The translations under genes were made by a program, and so were the position numbers. This document shows positions 24,638 to 37,373 of a DNA stretch of 64,000 nt, in pieces; the first letter of the stretch is position 1, and each line of letters starts with the position of its first letter. The stretch lies in contig CM067070.1 in NCBI GenBank assembly GCA_033980235.1, positions 3,506,978 through 3,570,977 of the forward strand, read 5' to 3'. The notes beneath the pieces were generated by a model. That model was not told the origin of the DNA. It saw only the letters and a program-made list of their open reading frames with translations, and did not search any database. Source of the DNA: Diadema setosum. Its lineage: Eukaryota > Echinodermata > Echinoidea > Diadematoida > Diadematidae.

Positions 24638-25190
24638 TTAGCGCTGTCCCTCGAATACAGTAAAAGGGCAATTGACTTTGAAAACGCTGTTTATAAGGTG
24701 TGCGAGATCACGAGAAAAGTCCATTGTTAAAAGGTGGATAAAACAGAGATAAAGAATCAATAGCGTCTTACGTGTAAGACGGCCAACAATTAGCTGGACA
24801 ATGAACGCTTTGAAGCTCCACTTTTTATACTCCGTCATACTAATACACTGAATGGGCCATTGATTTTGAATACGCTCTTAGGTGTGCGACATCACTATAA
24901 AAGTTCATTGGTGAGTGGTTGGTGAAACAAAGCAAAAAAAAAAGTCAAAAGCGTCTTAGTTTAAGTCGGTCACAAAGCTGGTCAATTATAGCGCTGTACT
25001 TAAGATGCTGCACCTTTATTTCTCCCTTTAATACACTGAAATGGCAAGTGATTCGGAATACGTTCTTCGGTGTCCGACATCAGTATAAGCATGGACCCTA
25101 CGGTAGGGTCCATGGTATAAGAGTCTAAGCGAGTAAAACAGAAACAAATCAATTATCGCGTCTTACGTGTACTCGCAAGAAGGTAGCACG
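24638..25190. repeat. Diverged tandem repeat of about 190 bp, three units
   Basis: Three units share a CACTGAA...GCAA/CATTGATTTTGAA block, GGTGTGCGACATCA, AACAGA...AATCA and GCGTCTTACGTGTAAG, starting near 24650, 24845 and 25030. The third carries an extra hairpin, ATGGACCCTAC/GTAGGGTCCAT, at about 25090-25112. It adjoins the 39-bp array directly. Confidence 0.65.
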
Positions 25191-25560
25191 CTTTACCGTC
25201 CTCACAATGGAGGTGAACGTACACGTGTATCTACAGCGTCCGGCAATTCAACTGCAATAATCGGTACTTATGTCCGGACGCCAAAAGCAAAATAAAAACA
25301 AACAAACGAACAAACAACATAGAACAAAACAAACAAACAAACACAGAGGACTGACTCTTGGGAACATGTACCATTTAATAATCGCATGATTCGAACTACA
25401 AATTTTGTTCGCTAATGTACGTTCATACTGCCTAATGAACACTTTTGATATACTATTATAAAGAGAAACAAAATGTTCGTTAATGTCAATCAATGTCATG
25501 AATGGATAAGTGTTAAAGTTACACGTGATGAGAATTTCCACTCGAAATACTAATTCTATT

Positions 25561-25741
25561 CAGGGGCGGATCCAGGAATTTCATACAGGGGATCACGCCT
25601 TTGCAAAATTAAAGGGGCCCGGACACATCTGTCCTTCGTGTTTATTTCTTTTGTTTTAACCAAAAATAAGAGGGGTGTCCGCCCGGTGCACCCACAGCAC
25701 TGAGTTCTGTGTGCGCACTTACTCTAGATCCACCACTGCTA
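25561..25741. mobile_element. Small hAT-like inverted-repeat element
   Basis: Left end CAGGGGCGGATCCAGG; right end in reverse CAGTGGTGGATCTAG. Ends of this type are common on hAT MITEs. The target duplication is not clear, so the boundaries are approximate. Confidence 0.45.
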
Positions 25742-26025
25742 TGAGTAATGGAACAATAACACTGGACTACTCAGCCCGTCTGTCTTTTTCTTCCCATTTG
25801 TCCTTTTTTTTTATATATTTGTGTATGCCTGTTCTTTGTTCTTCATTTTTTCTTCTTGATGTTCCCAATCTTCTTGTGGGTTGCTTATCCACTTATTCAA
25901 CTTACCTGCCGGCGATGTATGCACTGCAGTCATGATTAGGGTGACTACAGGCTATCCGCAAAAATAAAATTCTTTCATGATTAAATGATATCAATAGCCA
26001 CTATAACCCACTCGGCTGGGCTCGC

Positions 26026-26320
26026 TACACCATACAGCGAGAGGGCCTTGACAAAAGGCTACCGTGCGTGGTGCTGGCTAGCCTTTTGGCAAGGCCTCGT
26101 GGCTGTGAAAGAGACTAGTTGCGAGAGAACCGGTGAATGCGAGACCGATTAACCTTTTTGGCAAGGCCTTGTGGCTGTGAAAGAGACTAACTGCGAGACA
26201 ACGGATGAACGTGAGACCGAACGCCACTCTCTCGCGCGTTCATCCGTTTTCTCGCAGTTCTCGGTGTGCCGAGTTAGACTCGATCTTCAGCCACGAGACC
26301 TTGTCAACACGCTAGGTGCT
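26026..26320. repeat. Internal direct and inverted repeats
   Basis: The phrase TTTTGGCAAGGCCT(C/T)GTGG then CTGTGAAAGAGACTA occurs twice (about 26085 and 26155), and ACTGCGAGA/GGATGAACG is mirrored by CGTTCATCC...TCTCGCAGT (about 26187-26262). No coding content recognised. Confidence 0.55.
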
Positions 26321-26539
26321 GGCCACCGTCCATCTTTTATTCAGTGGTAACTCCATGATCAGAGCCCTAACACAGGGCTCCACACTAACTTTTCTTATTT
26401 GGTGGCCCGATAGGGCCACCAAAATCATCAATTTCAAATTTTTGGTGGACAGAGAGAAAAATTTGGTAGCCCCCCAAAAACAATGAAAACGATTAAAATT
26501 CCTGCCCCCCTATTTTTTTTTTTTTTGATGAGTAGAATA

Positions 26540-27105
26540 TTAAAGGGAAGGTAAACCCCAAGAGCAATGTGGATTGAGTGAAAGCAGCAACATTAGTAGA
26601 ACACATCAGTGAAAGTTTGAGAAAAATCGGACAATCGATGCAAAAGTTATGAATTTTTAAAGTTTTGGTGTTGGAACCGCTGGATGAGGAGACTACTAGA
26701 GGATATGACGTATGAGTGGACAACAATACAAAGAAAATATAAAGGATATTCAACAAAAATTCACTTTTCTAGAATTGTGAAAGAGCAGTAGACCAACCGC
26801 TTGCAGAAAGCAGGGGGAATAATTGCTACCCTTAACATATGTCAATATCAAGTTGATGGAATTTGTAATTTTCATGAAAAATGGATTTTTGTAGTATTTT
26901 CTTTATATTTTCTTGATATTGTAGTCCACTCATACGTCATAACCTCTAGTAGTCTCCTCATCCAGCGGTTCCAACACCAAAACTTTAAAAATTCATAACT
27001 TTTGCATCGATTGTCCGATTTTCTTCAAACTTTCACTGATGTGTTCTACTAATGTTGCTGCTTTCACTCAATCCACATTGTTCTTGGGGTTTATCTTCCC
27101 TTTAA
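26540..27105. mobile_element. TTAA foldback element with 215-bp arms
   Basis: The body starts AGGGAAGGTAAACCCC and ends GGGGTTTATCTTCCCT, flanked by TTAA on both sides. The arms (26544 to about 26760, and about 26880-27101) match at roughly 95 percent; the central unique loop is about 110 bp. TTAA duplications are typical of piggyBac and Kolobok. No transposase is present. A fragment of a related left end lies at about 31814-31890. Confidence 0.85.
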
Positions 27106-29595
27106 GTTTTATCATAGTAAGAATTGGAAGCTGGACATATCTACTCATAAATAAACCTCAACAAACTCGCAACACTCACTCTCAGGCACTCATTCAGTCC
27201 TTTTCATCCATCCTTCTGCTGAATGGCAAGACTAAGTTAGTATATTCATCGACAGACACATGGGCTGCAACATCTTGACATAGATACACCTGTAAATGAC
27301 ACTTTTCAAAAAAAAATTGGTGGCCCAAGGACCTGACCCATGGTCTGACCGCCCCTGACCTAAAGGTTAACCTGAGTAGAAAGCCACGTGGTGGTTTGAT
27401 CTGTTACATAAGACTTTGTACTTCATGGGGCGAAAAATCTCCTATCACCTGACGCTATTAATTATGATTATTTCATGTATTGAGCCGAAGCTTGCTTCAG
27501 GGAGATAATTTAGAAAATCAGTCCATGGTAAAACACACCCGCAACTCTGACTAAAGTATAAAAGCTTAAAAAGCTCTCACCCTCTCTCTCTCTCTCTTCT
27601 ACCAAACCTTTTTTCTTTTTACTTCTCTGCGACTAATTTTTGTCTCCCAACTTTTAACTCCTTGAATTACTCTCTATCTCTTTACATTTTTTATCTCTTC
27701 TACGCCCCATCTCTAATTTCTTTTTGTTTCGTTTTTCTCTAATCTATCTCTCACTTCAGTTATTATCTGCTCTTTATTATCACATAGGCCTACCTAAGAC
27801 AAACATTTTTCCTCCATTTTCAACCTCTCTTTCAATGAACCTCTTCATAAAAGAGTTACTTGATGATTTATTCTGGAGGTAAAGTATACACTCCATTCAC
27901 ATAAAACAGTTCAAATGAATGGCATTCAACAGAATTTTTTCATGGTCACATTAGTCTTCCTTCCATGTAGGAAATATAGTTTTATTGGACCTTGGCATGC
28001 ATTATTAATCCATGTGTCAAACAACCTCTATGAGTCCAAATTATAGTTTACTCTATGACCCCAAATTCTAGTTTTCTCAACATTTTCTGTATGCTTTCAC
28101 AACACGGTTGACATTCTTAAGTCATTCTAAAGTCATGTTTCTTTGTGTTTTAATGCTCAGAAAAGTGGGTTTAATAAAAAAAAAATAGAGTTAATTCTAT
28201 TAGCATTTGTTCTCTTTCTGTTTGAAAATTGCGTGTTTGACAGTATTATGTGCCTTTTCCTGATTTAGTTTTTTGCTTGTTCTGCTGTGAACTCGTACGA
28301 ACATGCACATAGCGATCAAGGCTGAGATCAGTTAGATATGTGGGTTCGCTTTCCCCAGTCACCTCTTTCAGGTACCTGGTTTTGTGTAGAACAAAAGATT
28401 CTGTGGGCTCATCAGCGCACGCTCTATTCATACCTCGCACCCGATCGATATTTCCATCGTTCATTGGCACATGTTATAGTTGACCGTGGAAAGGGGATGC
28501 AATGTACCGCTTGACTACCTTCACACTGCTGGATTACCAACCTGTCTGCCTCTTATCGACGGGCAAAAAGGTCTCGTTTCATGCAGGGAGGTGAGAGGAA
28601 ATCGCCTCCCTGTTTCGTGTAAGCACCCAGAGAATTGCGGAAGGAATGACCGCCCTCTGCATAACCGCTTCCTAACTACATTGTTATTGTAATCACCGCT
28701 ACCTAGACATGCTTACTGTATAGTAAATCAAATCATTAATTTTCTTTTATTACCATTGTTTATGCAAGTCAAACGACTCTGTATTAAATTAATTTGGATA
28801 ATCATTTATTTCCAATATGTTACTGCTTATGTAAGTTAGGTATGCTGATTTGCGGAAAATAAATAGTATTATATCAAACAATCGAACAAAGATCACCTTA
28901 CAGGCCTACATCCTTATCCTACAGACGTACGTATGTAGGTTATTATTAGTACTTTCATCATTATACAGATTGATACAAACTTGAAGTTTTTAAAATGTCA
29001 GCAAAATACTTGCAAATGGGCCCATCAAGGAGCTTAGACACATGATCAACTATAACCTGCAAGGATCGATGAATTCAATTGAAAATTAGCTTACGCAAGA
29101 TTTCGGATTTCAATCGTTCTGGAAAATGTGCACTCTTATTCAAAATGTTTAATAGCTCAATGAATTAATAAACATTCATGCCTATTATTATGTTTACCGT
29201 GCATTGTATCTTATCTCTTTCTTGTTGGGAGCGGCTGTAGTGCAGTGGTGCGTGTAATAGTCTTGGCGCACACAGACTTTACTATACACACAAGGGTTTC
29301 TGCCTAGTGCGCCTGTCGTGCCTGTATTGGAAACTTGTACTAGGTGTTTCAGAAAACATCTTCCACTCGTGATTCTTAATAATTCATAAACTATATATCA
29401 GATAACACTAGGCGTTTTCACATCAGCCCGATGTTTCGAGATAGCGCGCTATTTTCTGACTTGGGAAATTTTCCCGATAGCGGTATAGCGCACCAGTTGA
29501 TACTGTTTAGCGTTCTAAAATCATTGAGAATGATTTTCAAGCTTTAAAAGTATGATGAATAATTGTGTAGGACCTGTATTTCCAGTCGGAAAAAG

Positions 29596-29633
<38 letters not shown>

Positions 29634-30640
29634 GCACATTCACAAATTTTAAAATGAAAGAACAAGCTTTATGGCACACTACAAAACGATGTAATCCTGT
29701 ACAGTGGAACGCGGAACGGCAAACCCAAAAGTGTCAAAATTGGTAACACAAGAATAAGAAAACACCAACACAACAACAACGCAACACATGCATTTGCAAT
29801 TATATTATGCAGAGATGACGCTGTTCACGTCTGTCAGTATTCCACACTCTTTCATAAGCTCATTCAATAAGGTAATGGCATACAGACATTAACTGCAGTT
29901 TTAGTTTTTAGTTTTGGATACATGACACTTCAGCTAGGAACCGAGTTTTTCAGTTTTCTCATGCATATTATAATCATACACAGAACAAGCGTTCTCATTT
30001 CGGAATTGCGCGAAGACATCCCTATCTGCCTATAGTCTATACGTTACCCACATTGTTCAGTGTAATTTGTTAGGGTTTGTTTTGTTTTTGTTTTTCTAGG
30101 TATAGGTTCATCTGCTCAAGGATCACATTGATCTGTTCATTTATGTACACACATGATGTGAAATTGAGAAAATTGTCAGGATTGCCCCTCTAAAAAATGA
30201 GAGGAAACAAGAATCTCTCTTATACACTCCGTTAGAAGTTACATGTACAGCTGTACAGTCCAATGTATACGTGCGCTTTGTCCAAGACAATACTCCATTT
30301 GAATATGAATCCTTCTTGAAATACGATATGCCTAGCCAACACAATTCACCAATGATTTCGACAGATATAACAATGTTCAGTATGCACAAATGTAAAAAAA
30401 GGGGGGGGGGGCATATGTACGCAAATTATTTCTCTTTGAAACCTTCTTTACTTTGTTCGCTTTTCGTGAGACTGGATCTCATCTTATTCTCTTGACTTGA
30501 CTCTGCCACTAATATTGATATTTTCATACCTTTTTTGCCAATTACATATACCCAAACTTAATCATGAATATGAATAAAGAAATGTTCTATCACGTGCTGC
30601 AAGTAACAATTATTCAATGAGTTACCCATTTTTATTCAAA
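27106..30640. other. Long unassigned intergenic stretch
   Basis: Contains CT-rich tracts (27570-27780), a 29-bp hairpin insertion at 28584-28612, a (CA)n tract at 29600-29633 and a G-run near 30405. The frames at 28246-28470 minus and 28480-28692 plus lack recognisable domains. No gene is supported. Confidence 0.4.
28584..28612. mobile_element. Micro-hairpin insertion (29 bp)
   Basis: Arms CAGGGAGGTG and CGCCTCCCTG around a 9-base loop, flanked by TTTCATG (28577-28583) and TTTCGTG (28613-28619), a 7-bp direct repeat with one mismatch. One of three similar insertions in the window. Confidence 0.6.
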
Positions 30641-31007
30641 AAGCCTCCTCATTGCAAACATTTAAGAATCGTGTACGCCAACATCAATCTCTCAAGTCTC
30701 ATTTGATATGAACCCTTTGCACTAGCAAAGTGTATGAACTGTGAATATGTCTTTTTCCTCTGCTCGTTTTATGTTCTTTCCTATGTGTTTTATGTTCTTA
30801 CAAACCGATTGCTATTTAGCCGTATCCCATTTACTATAGTGTGTTCGCCGGTTTTGTTCTTTGTTTTACCCACGTGTGTGCACATGTAATGTTGCGATGT
30901 ACAGCGACACAGGACTCCCTTGTAAAGCAGGCCTTTGTGGCACTGAATGGGACTACTTGACCTGCTTTTAAAGAAGACTTAATAAATGAATAAATAAATA
31001 AATAAAT
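30640..31007 (+). mobile_element. Possible LINE 3' end with (AAAT)n tail
   Basis: A short coding-like end resembling the usual LINE C-terminus, then a GC-balanced 3' region (GGACTCCCTTGTAAAGCAGG) and a terminal (AATA)n run. This is the usual layout of a truncated non-LTR element. No reverse transcriptase motif is present, so the call is tentative. Confidence 0.35.
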
Positions 31008-31810
31008 GACATAATCTTAATGGTATTACCTAACCCTCACTAAAAGAACGCCCTGTGCGATACATTGTATGAAGGCGGGTTTACGCCTCTGAAAGCCGTC
31101 ATTCGCGCCCAGCCTTCTAGAAAGTTTTGTTATTGAAAACTTTTCTGGAACTACAAAATTAATTCCTTACTCGAGATTTCCTCTTCTTATAATGCTATTC
31201 CAAGTCCAACACAATGGACGATGTACACATACATGTATACTAATACATATGCATAACGTGTACATACACACATATTATTTCAAGTGTTTTATAGTAAGCG
31301 TGAACCAAATCGGCTTTGGGTGAAAACCAGCGCTGATTTTTAATAGTACATACACTTATTGCTGGTGCGAACACTGCCTATGGGCTTATTCTGATACTTA
31401 GCCTATATCAAAATAACTAGGCCTACAATCTTCAACTCTCTATACTTATGTCATAATATTATGTTACCCTGATCGATTACTATGTCTAAATGACTTCAGT
31501 TATTCTTCGAACTTAGGAGACAATCACTGACGACAACAACACACGAACACACAGCTGGGGAATGTACATTGTGCGTGTGGTACCACCTCACTGGCGGCAT
31601 AGTTCAAGGGTCCTTTCTCTGCTCTAGCTGTTCAATGTACGCGTGCCACGCATAGACAAGAACAAAACGTTTTCTTCTTTTGTGTTATAGCATCGGGGAC
31701 GATTAGTGAAATTCATCAAGATGAAAAAGCATAAAAGACTTGACCACCAGAAAAAAGCTGACCCTCTCGCTTCGAGGAACAAAAGCAGCTCCCATTATAG
31801 CAGGAACAAA
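31008..31810. other. Unassigned intergenic stretch
   Basis: No gene, RNA or clear repeat recognised. Confidence 0.4.
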
Positions 31811-31918
31811 AGTTAAAGGACAAGTTCACCTTCATAGACATGTGGATTGAGTGAACAATGCAGCAATATTAGTAGAACACATCAAAGAGAAAGTGTACAA
31901 TGGCCTCCCATTGTAAAG

Positions 31919-32049
31919 GGGTGCTGTTCGTTATTCCGAAGGTTCGTTATTCAGAAGATTGGTTAATCCGAAAATAAAATTCGGAACAATGAACCTTTGG
32001 AATAACGAATTTTAGGAATAAAGAGCCTTTGGAATAACAAGCTGTAACC
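31919..32049. mobile_element. Iteron-built element (TTCGGAATAACGAACC family), copy 2
   Basis: The 131-bp element starts GGGTGCTGTTCGTTATTCCG and ends GGAATAACAAGCTGTAACC, in inverse orientation to the copy at 3601-3867. It is flanked by TTGTAAAG at 31911-31918 and 32050-32057, an 8-bp duplication. The flanking repeat (ACAATGGCCTCCCAT...CAGTCCTT...CAGTTTTCT) occurs without the insertion at about 39088-39130. Confidence 0.85.
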
Positions 32050-32628
32050 TTGTAAAGGAGTCCTTCGGATCATGGGATCAACAGTTTTCTGTTCTTACAT
32101 CAACGGCTCTAAGCCGAGTGAGGGCGCATAGCCAGTGATTGCGACAAGGACAAAAACAAAAAAACAACAACAACAACAACAAAACGGTTCACTTGGTACC
32201 ACTGTTGTGTGTACAGTAGTAGTCTTAGAATGCGCAGACCTTTTTTTTTCGAACAATAAGATCTTGTCGTTTCTAAGTGGACTGTAAAATTTCATGAACA
32301 CCATAATTTGGAATCACATACTTCCTACGGGTGTTCCAGAGGGTCCAACCGACCACCCCATGCAGTCAAACCGGTTGGATCGACCGTGAGTAGCTCCATG
32401 ATCGAACGAAGGCATTTTTTTTTTCTGTGTCCCGCCTGCTTTTTTTTTTTTTTTTTTTTCTTAGACGGCACAGATTGGGGCATGGCGCATAAGTTACCTA
32501 TGGGAAATACACGAGTCTGAGTGTTAGGGTTAGGGTTAGGGCCAGGGTTAGGATAATAGGGTTAGGGTTTGATGGTCAGGGTTAGGAATAGGATTAGGCA
32601 AAAAAAAAAAAAAAAAAAAAAAAAAAAG

Positions 32629-33349
32629 GTTGTATTGGCGTAACATGAGTTTTTCAAATAGGGTCGGTCGGGCGGTTTTTTTTTTTTTTTTTTTTGCTAC
32701 CTGCATTTTACGTGTAAAACTCGCGCTCACAGTAAACAGTTACAACTGCCGCACCGTGTGCTGTGTTCATCTATTCTACAAATCATTTATGAGGCCGATA
32801 TTACTCAAATTATACCCCTTCACGGAATTTAAAGATGTTGAAATCATTATCCTGAATGTTTTCACTTCATATTTTACTATTTTGACTTAGATAAGATAGA
32901 TGCAAATTGACCCATATATACGATCTTTTCATCGCACACGGCGATCTCTATTACAGTCCCACATATACAGATTCGTGTAAGTTCTCCACACAAGAAACCT
33001 ATGGCAAAACTATGCACAATACATTGCAGTCTGAATGCAAGTATACACTGTATAAATCTTGATAGAGTACGCGTCCGTGTTGGAAACAGATGACGTACTG
33101 ATCAAGCAGGGAGGTGGTACCTCCCTGGATCAAGCGAGGCTATGCGAGGCGCTAGCGCTAGCGAGATCTCTCTCGTGATCTTTCAGTCGTACATCACATC
33201 CGATATCCCCAGAGCCGTTTCCACTTCCGGGTTTTTTGCGATCACGATCGCAGTCAACAAGATACTTGATATCGATAGCAAAAACAAAATAATAAAAAAA
33301 CATAGGGTCGGCGGAATTTTTAGGGTCGGGCGGGTTACGCCAATACAAC
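32629..33349. mobile_element. TTGGCGTAAC inverted-repeat element, copy 2
   Basis: Left end GTTGTATTGGCGTAAC preceded by a long A-run; right end GTTACGCCAATACAAC followed by a T-run, so the A/T run is probably part of the terminal repeat. Colinear with 21339-22015. It carries a 21-bp hairpin insertion at 33107-33127 that copy 1 lacks. Confidence 0.75.
33107..33127. mobile_element. Micro-hairpin insertion (21 bp) with empty-site control
   Basis: CAGGGAGGT, loop GGT, ACCTCCCTG. Flanked by GATCAAG at 33100-33106 and 33128-33134. The paralogous element at 21.8 kb reads TACTGATCAAGCGAGG with one GATCAAG and no hairpin, so this is a true insertion with a 7-bp (or ambiguous 8-bp) duplication. Confidence 0.8.
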
Positions 33350-33440
33350 ATTTTTTTTTTTTTTTTTTTTTTGCTTTAGGGTATAGGGTTAGGTTTAGGG
33401 TTAGGGTCCCTAATCTGTGCCGTCTAAAACAAAAGGCGGG

Positions 33441-36400
33441 TCGACTTTAGGACTGACCGCAAATGCACCGTTTATAGCAAACCATGCATACTGGTACGGG
33501 ACTCTGGATCAGATCTGCCCTTTGCTATTGAGTGGGAACCCTATTGATACATCAATGCCGTCCATAGATAAATTCAAAGCCGCTTAAAATAAGTTGTAAG
33601 TCAAATCTCCACCTGACCACAGCGTAATGGAATTATGGAACTTCCGTTCTGTTGCTGTGTATTGTAGTTATCCGTGCTGCTGCTGATGATGGTAATTTGT
33701 GCGGAGGTAGTCCCATACATTGAAATTAGCGTTGCTCATTCGTCAAATGAAACTCCGTGGCCGGCGATGGATGGCCGTGGTCATGGTGGTGGTGGCCCGT
33801 GGTGCCATGCCCGTGACCATTTACCTCTACCTTTACCGAAGATACTGGAAGATTGCTGTGTAGCAGCAGTCGAGCTTCCACTCAGTCCAGGTCTATCCTC
33901 ATCTACACTGTATCGCATATCGTCAGTTCAAAAAAAAAAAAAAAAAAAAAAAAAGGCAAGGCAGACAGGCTGGTACACCTAAAAATTAATTACTGCTCAT
34001 CCCACATCAGAATTGACTAGGTCTAGTACCAGAGTATTGGGAATAGGGGGACAGGATGTGGGAATAGGGGGACAGGGGACATCATGTGTGATATTTGCAT
34101 ACATGTGTAATCTATGTGGCGATGGCATGACCGCACATCTAATTTACAATTACTTTAGCACTGTTCATTAACCGTACAGTGTACAAAGATGTAAACACTA
34201 GTAGGCATAGGCCTAGGTTAGCCCCGGAGACCGCGCCGCCGACTGCGTGTGGCGGCTGTCACAGTTAAGGCCTAGGTTAGATTTCATGCCAACTGCAACT
34301 CTCACTCACACTGAGAGTGAGACTCGCTCAACTCGGCTCATTTTGTTCCTTTCTCACAGCTCACCTCATCATCCTCAGACTGACTGCTCAGTTTACACGT
34401 CTAATTGTTAAAGCTTCATTTCATTTGCATACATTTCTATTGATCTCACTCATTTTGACACCCAAATTATAGCATATGGGAGTCTAACACTGAACTACAA
34501 CTGTACAACTACAAATGTAGATCTAATCTAGTTTCCAATGTTGGTGGCCCTGAGATTATGGATTGGATTTTACAGCTCACCGGGATCACCTATAGGCTTA
34601 CTAAGAAAGAATGATCAGAATTACGCTGCCGCTGTATATATATACTAGTATACAGCTAGGGTGCCGGTTTTCGTAACTGCGACCGGCAGCCCATTCTGTG
34701 CACAGCGTAGATGCGTATGGGGCTGCTGGTCGTAGTTACAGTTTTCGACACTTTAGCACATTTCCTTGTTTACCATCAATACTGCACCGTTTTACCTGAG
34801 AATTTCGATATGAAATTGAGCTATTTTAAAGGCCAATAATGATATGCCTTAAACAAATTCCCATTTGAATGCGCTCTTGTTCAATTTTAAGCGATTTCCG
34901 TCACGCTGTCGCTGGCATCAGATTTGGACGCCCAGCATCATTTTTCGACACAATCATGCAGCACGCATCACACATAAAACACATGGTGCATACAGTACGC
35001 ATACACTGCATTGTAAACGCAAACCAGCAATCACACCAGCGCAAGAACTTGTTGTTTCATTGTCGAAATCTGGTGCCACATTCTCAAAGCCAACGCCTTC
35101 TACAAGTTTGCTCATTAATTACGAATTTCAGCCATGCAATTACTTAAGGCGATTACAGAAATCAAACATCAGGATATGGCAAACAAATTGATACTAAAGT
35201 AAAATAATGGTCATGGGTGAATTTCATTTTACGGCGATGTCATACAAAATGCATCATATTGTTTTGAACCCCTAAAAATGGCTGATATCAGCATTTCTGC
35301 TGACACTGTGTTGCTTTTCCCCTAAATATTCCACCATCGGATTAGGATGACAAGTGACAAACAGGGTTTATAAAAACTAGAAATGTGATTGATAACTTTG
35401 TTGATTGTTGAAGTCAGACATTTGTATTTAGTATGAAATTTAACAAGAATTATCTGCTGGGTGTCGAAACCTGGGTCCTACCTGTAGACGTGGCAAGCTG
35501 GTGCCCTGACTAACCGTATTATGATTAATTTTGAGTAATGGTTGGAAAAATTGTTATGCGTTTTCTAATCCTTTCTCTATCTGTGTTGCATTGTACACTT
35601 GCATGTAGGTATCCCCAGTACTAACCCCGGCGCGGGGCGCCGTAACCAGTAGTGTTGGGGTCGCTGCTGCGGTTACCACAGTACAGTACCGGTACCTGAC
35701 CGTGCATATTTATGATGATTCTCCTCTTTATGGCCTCCAGGATAACCTGCAGGACATAAACGAGAAGATCTACTTATCATATTGCACACTGCTATATTTT
35801 GTTTCCCTGGATGAACACCATTCAATCTCTGACAGATTTTATCAAGTACCGTAGAGCACTGTTGTTGCAAGCGCTTAATGACTTTCTAACAAGAATAGAA
35901 ACATTGATTAAGAGACTTTGTCAGTTCATTGACAAACCTAGAACAGCGTGCCCGGCACAGCATTTTCAAAAAAGTGTGGGGGCCCACTTCCGGGTTTCAT
36001 GAGCTAGCAAGCAGGAAAAAAAAAAAAAAACAACCAACAACAAGATAACAACAACAACAAAAAAAACACAACATCTTTTCTTACCATCCACTTCCGGTTT
36101 TTTCGGCTGACAAGCGAAAAAAAAAAAAAAAAGGTCCTCAGCTCATCTCTACCAGTCCACTTCCAGGTGTTTTCGCCTGACAAGTAGGAAAAAGCTATTC
36201 AGAGAAAAAACATAACCTTACCACCACCATACTTCAAGGTGTATCTTAGTGCCACTTACCGGTACCTATTACCGGGTTGAAAAAAGTGTGGGGCCCAAAG
36301 TGCTGACACCTTCTGTATGGTGCACAAAAACTGAGCGCCCATGGCCCCCATGCCTGCATTGGCCATGAACAGTATGTGATCACGATAATCTACCTCACAA

Positions 36401-37170
36401 AGGTGCTAAATATGTGGTATGATACAACAAGAAGAATGAAATTGATAAAACATATATGTTCTATCAACTTAATTTTTCATTCATCTTTACGAGAACATTT
36501 ATTTTACTTTTTTTTCAAATTTTTAGTAAAGACGATGGTACATTTATGTCCTTTGAAAAGCAAAAGGGTGTTGTAGTAAATGTGAAGTTCGACCATTACA
36601 GATATTCAATGCATGGAACTATGATATCCTTGATAAACGTTATGAAAGCAAGTACATTACTGTATATGAAGTAGTAGCTGCACTTCCAGCCAATACTCAA
36701 CAGGGGGCATGTCTTAATTGCCGCTGAAGGTATGTTTGTACATCACCAATGAAGCACTATGAGAGGTTTAGTGAGTATTCATCTTGTATTGTTGATATCT
36801 GGGTTCTGACCCATTTCAGAAGAGGTTTCAAAGATGTAAGAATTCTGTTTTTTAACAGGTAAATACACAAGGTCTGTTACCAAAAGGAATTGAACGGTCA
36901 AGAAGGGATAAGGAAAATGAAGATTCTGACACAGCAGTTGGACAGATGATGGTACATTATATGTGCAAATGTGTACAAAAAGTTTCCACCAAATCTGCCT
37001 ACATGTTCGCATGAACGAACTTGTTCTTATCAGTCATGTAGGCCAATTAATTAATACTCCACAAGTCGAGTGTTGTTACTGGTAACGGGGTCGAATATCA
37101 TTCACTTATTCATAAGGTCCATGAAAAAATGACACACATTCATTGTATACATGTATACATGTATTTTAAA
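33441..37170. other. Unassigned stretch with minor repeats
   Basis: An A-run at about 33929-33953; a small inverted repeat at about 34658-34754 (arms around CGTAACTGCGACCGGCAGCC); and three short diverged repeats at about 35987-36195 sharing CCACTTCC, a TTTTCG-like word and an A-run. Frames at 33674-33982 and 35673-35870 have no recognised domains. No gene supported. Confidence 0.4.
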
Positions 37171-37181
37171 TGTGTCTGATA

Positions 37182-37373
37182 CTGTAAAAGTGGATATCTA
37201 GCGACATATTGTTAGCATTTGGCTGGATAAGAAGAGCTTCACGTGTTTTTAAATCTGTGGAATCAAGACATCAGGCACAGAAACATATGGCAAGCAAAAA
37301 TATTTGCATGCTTTTATTTTCGCGCTAGTTTCTGGTTGCGCGAAAAAATTTCCACTTTCACAGTACATGTGTA
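37182..37373. mobile_element. CTGTAAAAGTGGA MITE, copy 1
   Basis: Ends CTGTAAAAGTGGA and TCCACTTTCACAG with TA flanks; the inside includes CGCGCTAGTTTCTGGTTGCG. Mariner-like MITE without coding content. Confidence 0.75.

Larger units (their letters stand above)
32431..33440. mobile_element. Outer inverted-repeat element carrying TTAGGG repeats
   Basis: CCCGCC, a T-run and TTAGACGGCACAGATT at the left are mirrored at the right as AATCTGTGCCGTCTAAAAC and GGCGGG. Inside each end lie short irregular TTAGGG runs (32522-32600; about 33375-33405 on the right), the vertebrate/echinoderm-type telomere unit. Another element (32629-33349) sits in the centre. The target duplication is not clear. Confidence 0.6.

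Noticed and set aside
28480..28692. Frames around 28.2-28.7 kb that look more protein-like than their surroundings
   Set aside because: No motif, no splice structure, and the plus-strand frame contains a 29-bp hairpin insertion.
29222..29350. Possible tRNA-like head (GTAGTGCAGTGGTGCGTG ... GGGTTTCTGCC)
   Set aside because: The A and B boxes are too far from consensus and no cloverleaf or SINE tail is visible.
33674..33982. 102-codon frame with His/Gly-rich stretch
   Set aside because: Ends in a poly-A tract, has no domain and no splice or neighbour support.
34865..35191. Two overlapping plus-strand frames of about 100 codons
   Set aside because: Overlapping in different registers, no motifs, no conserved counterpart in the window.
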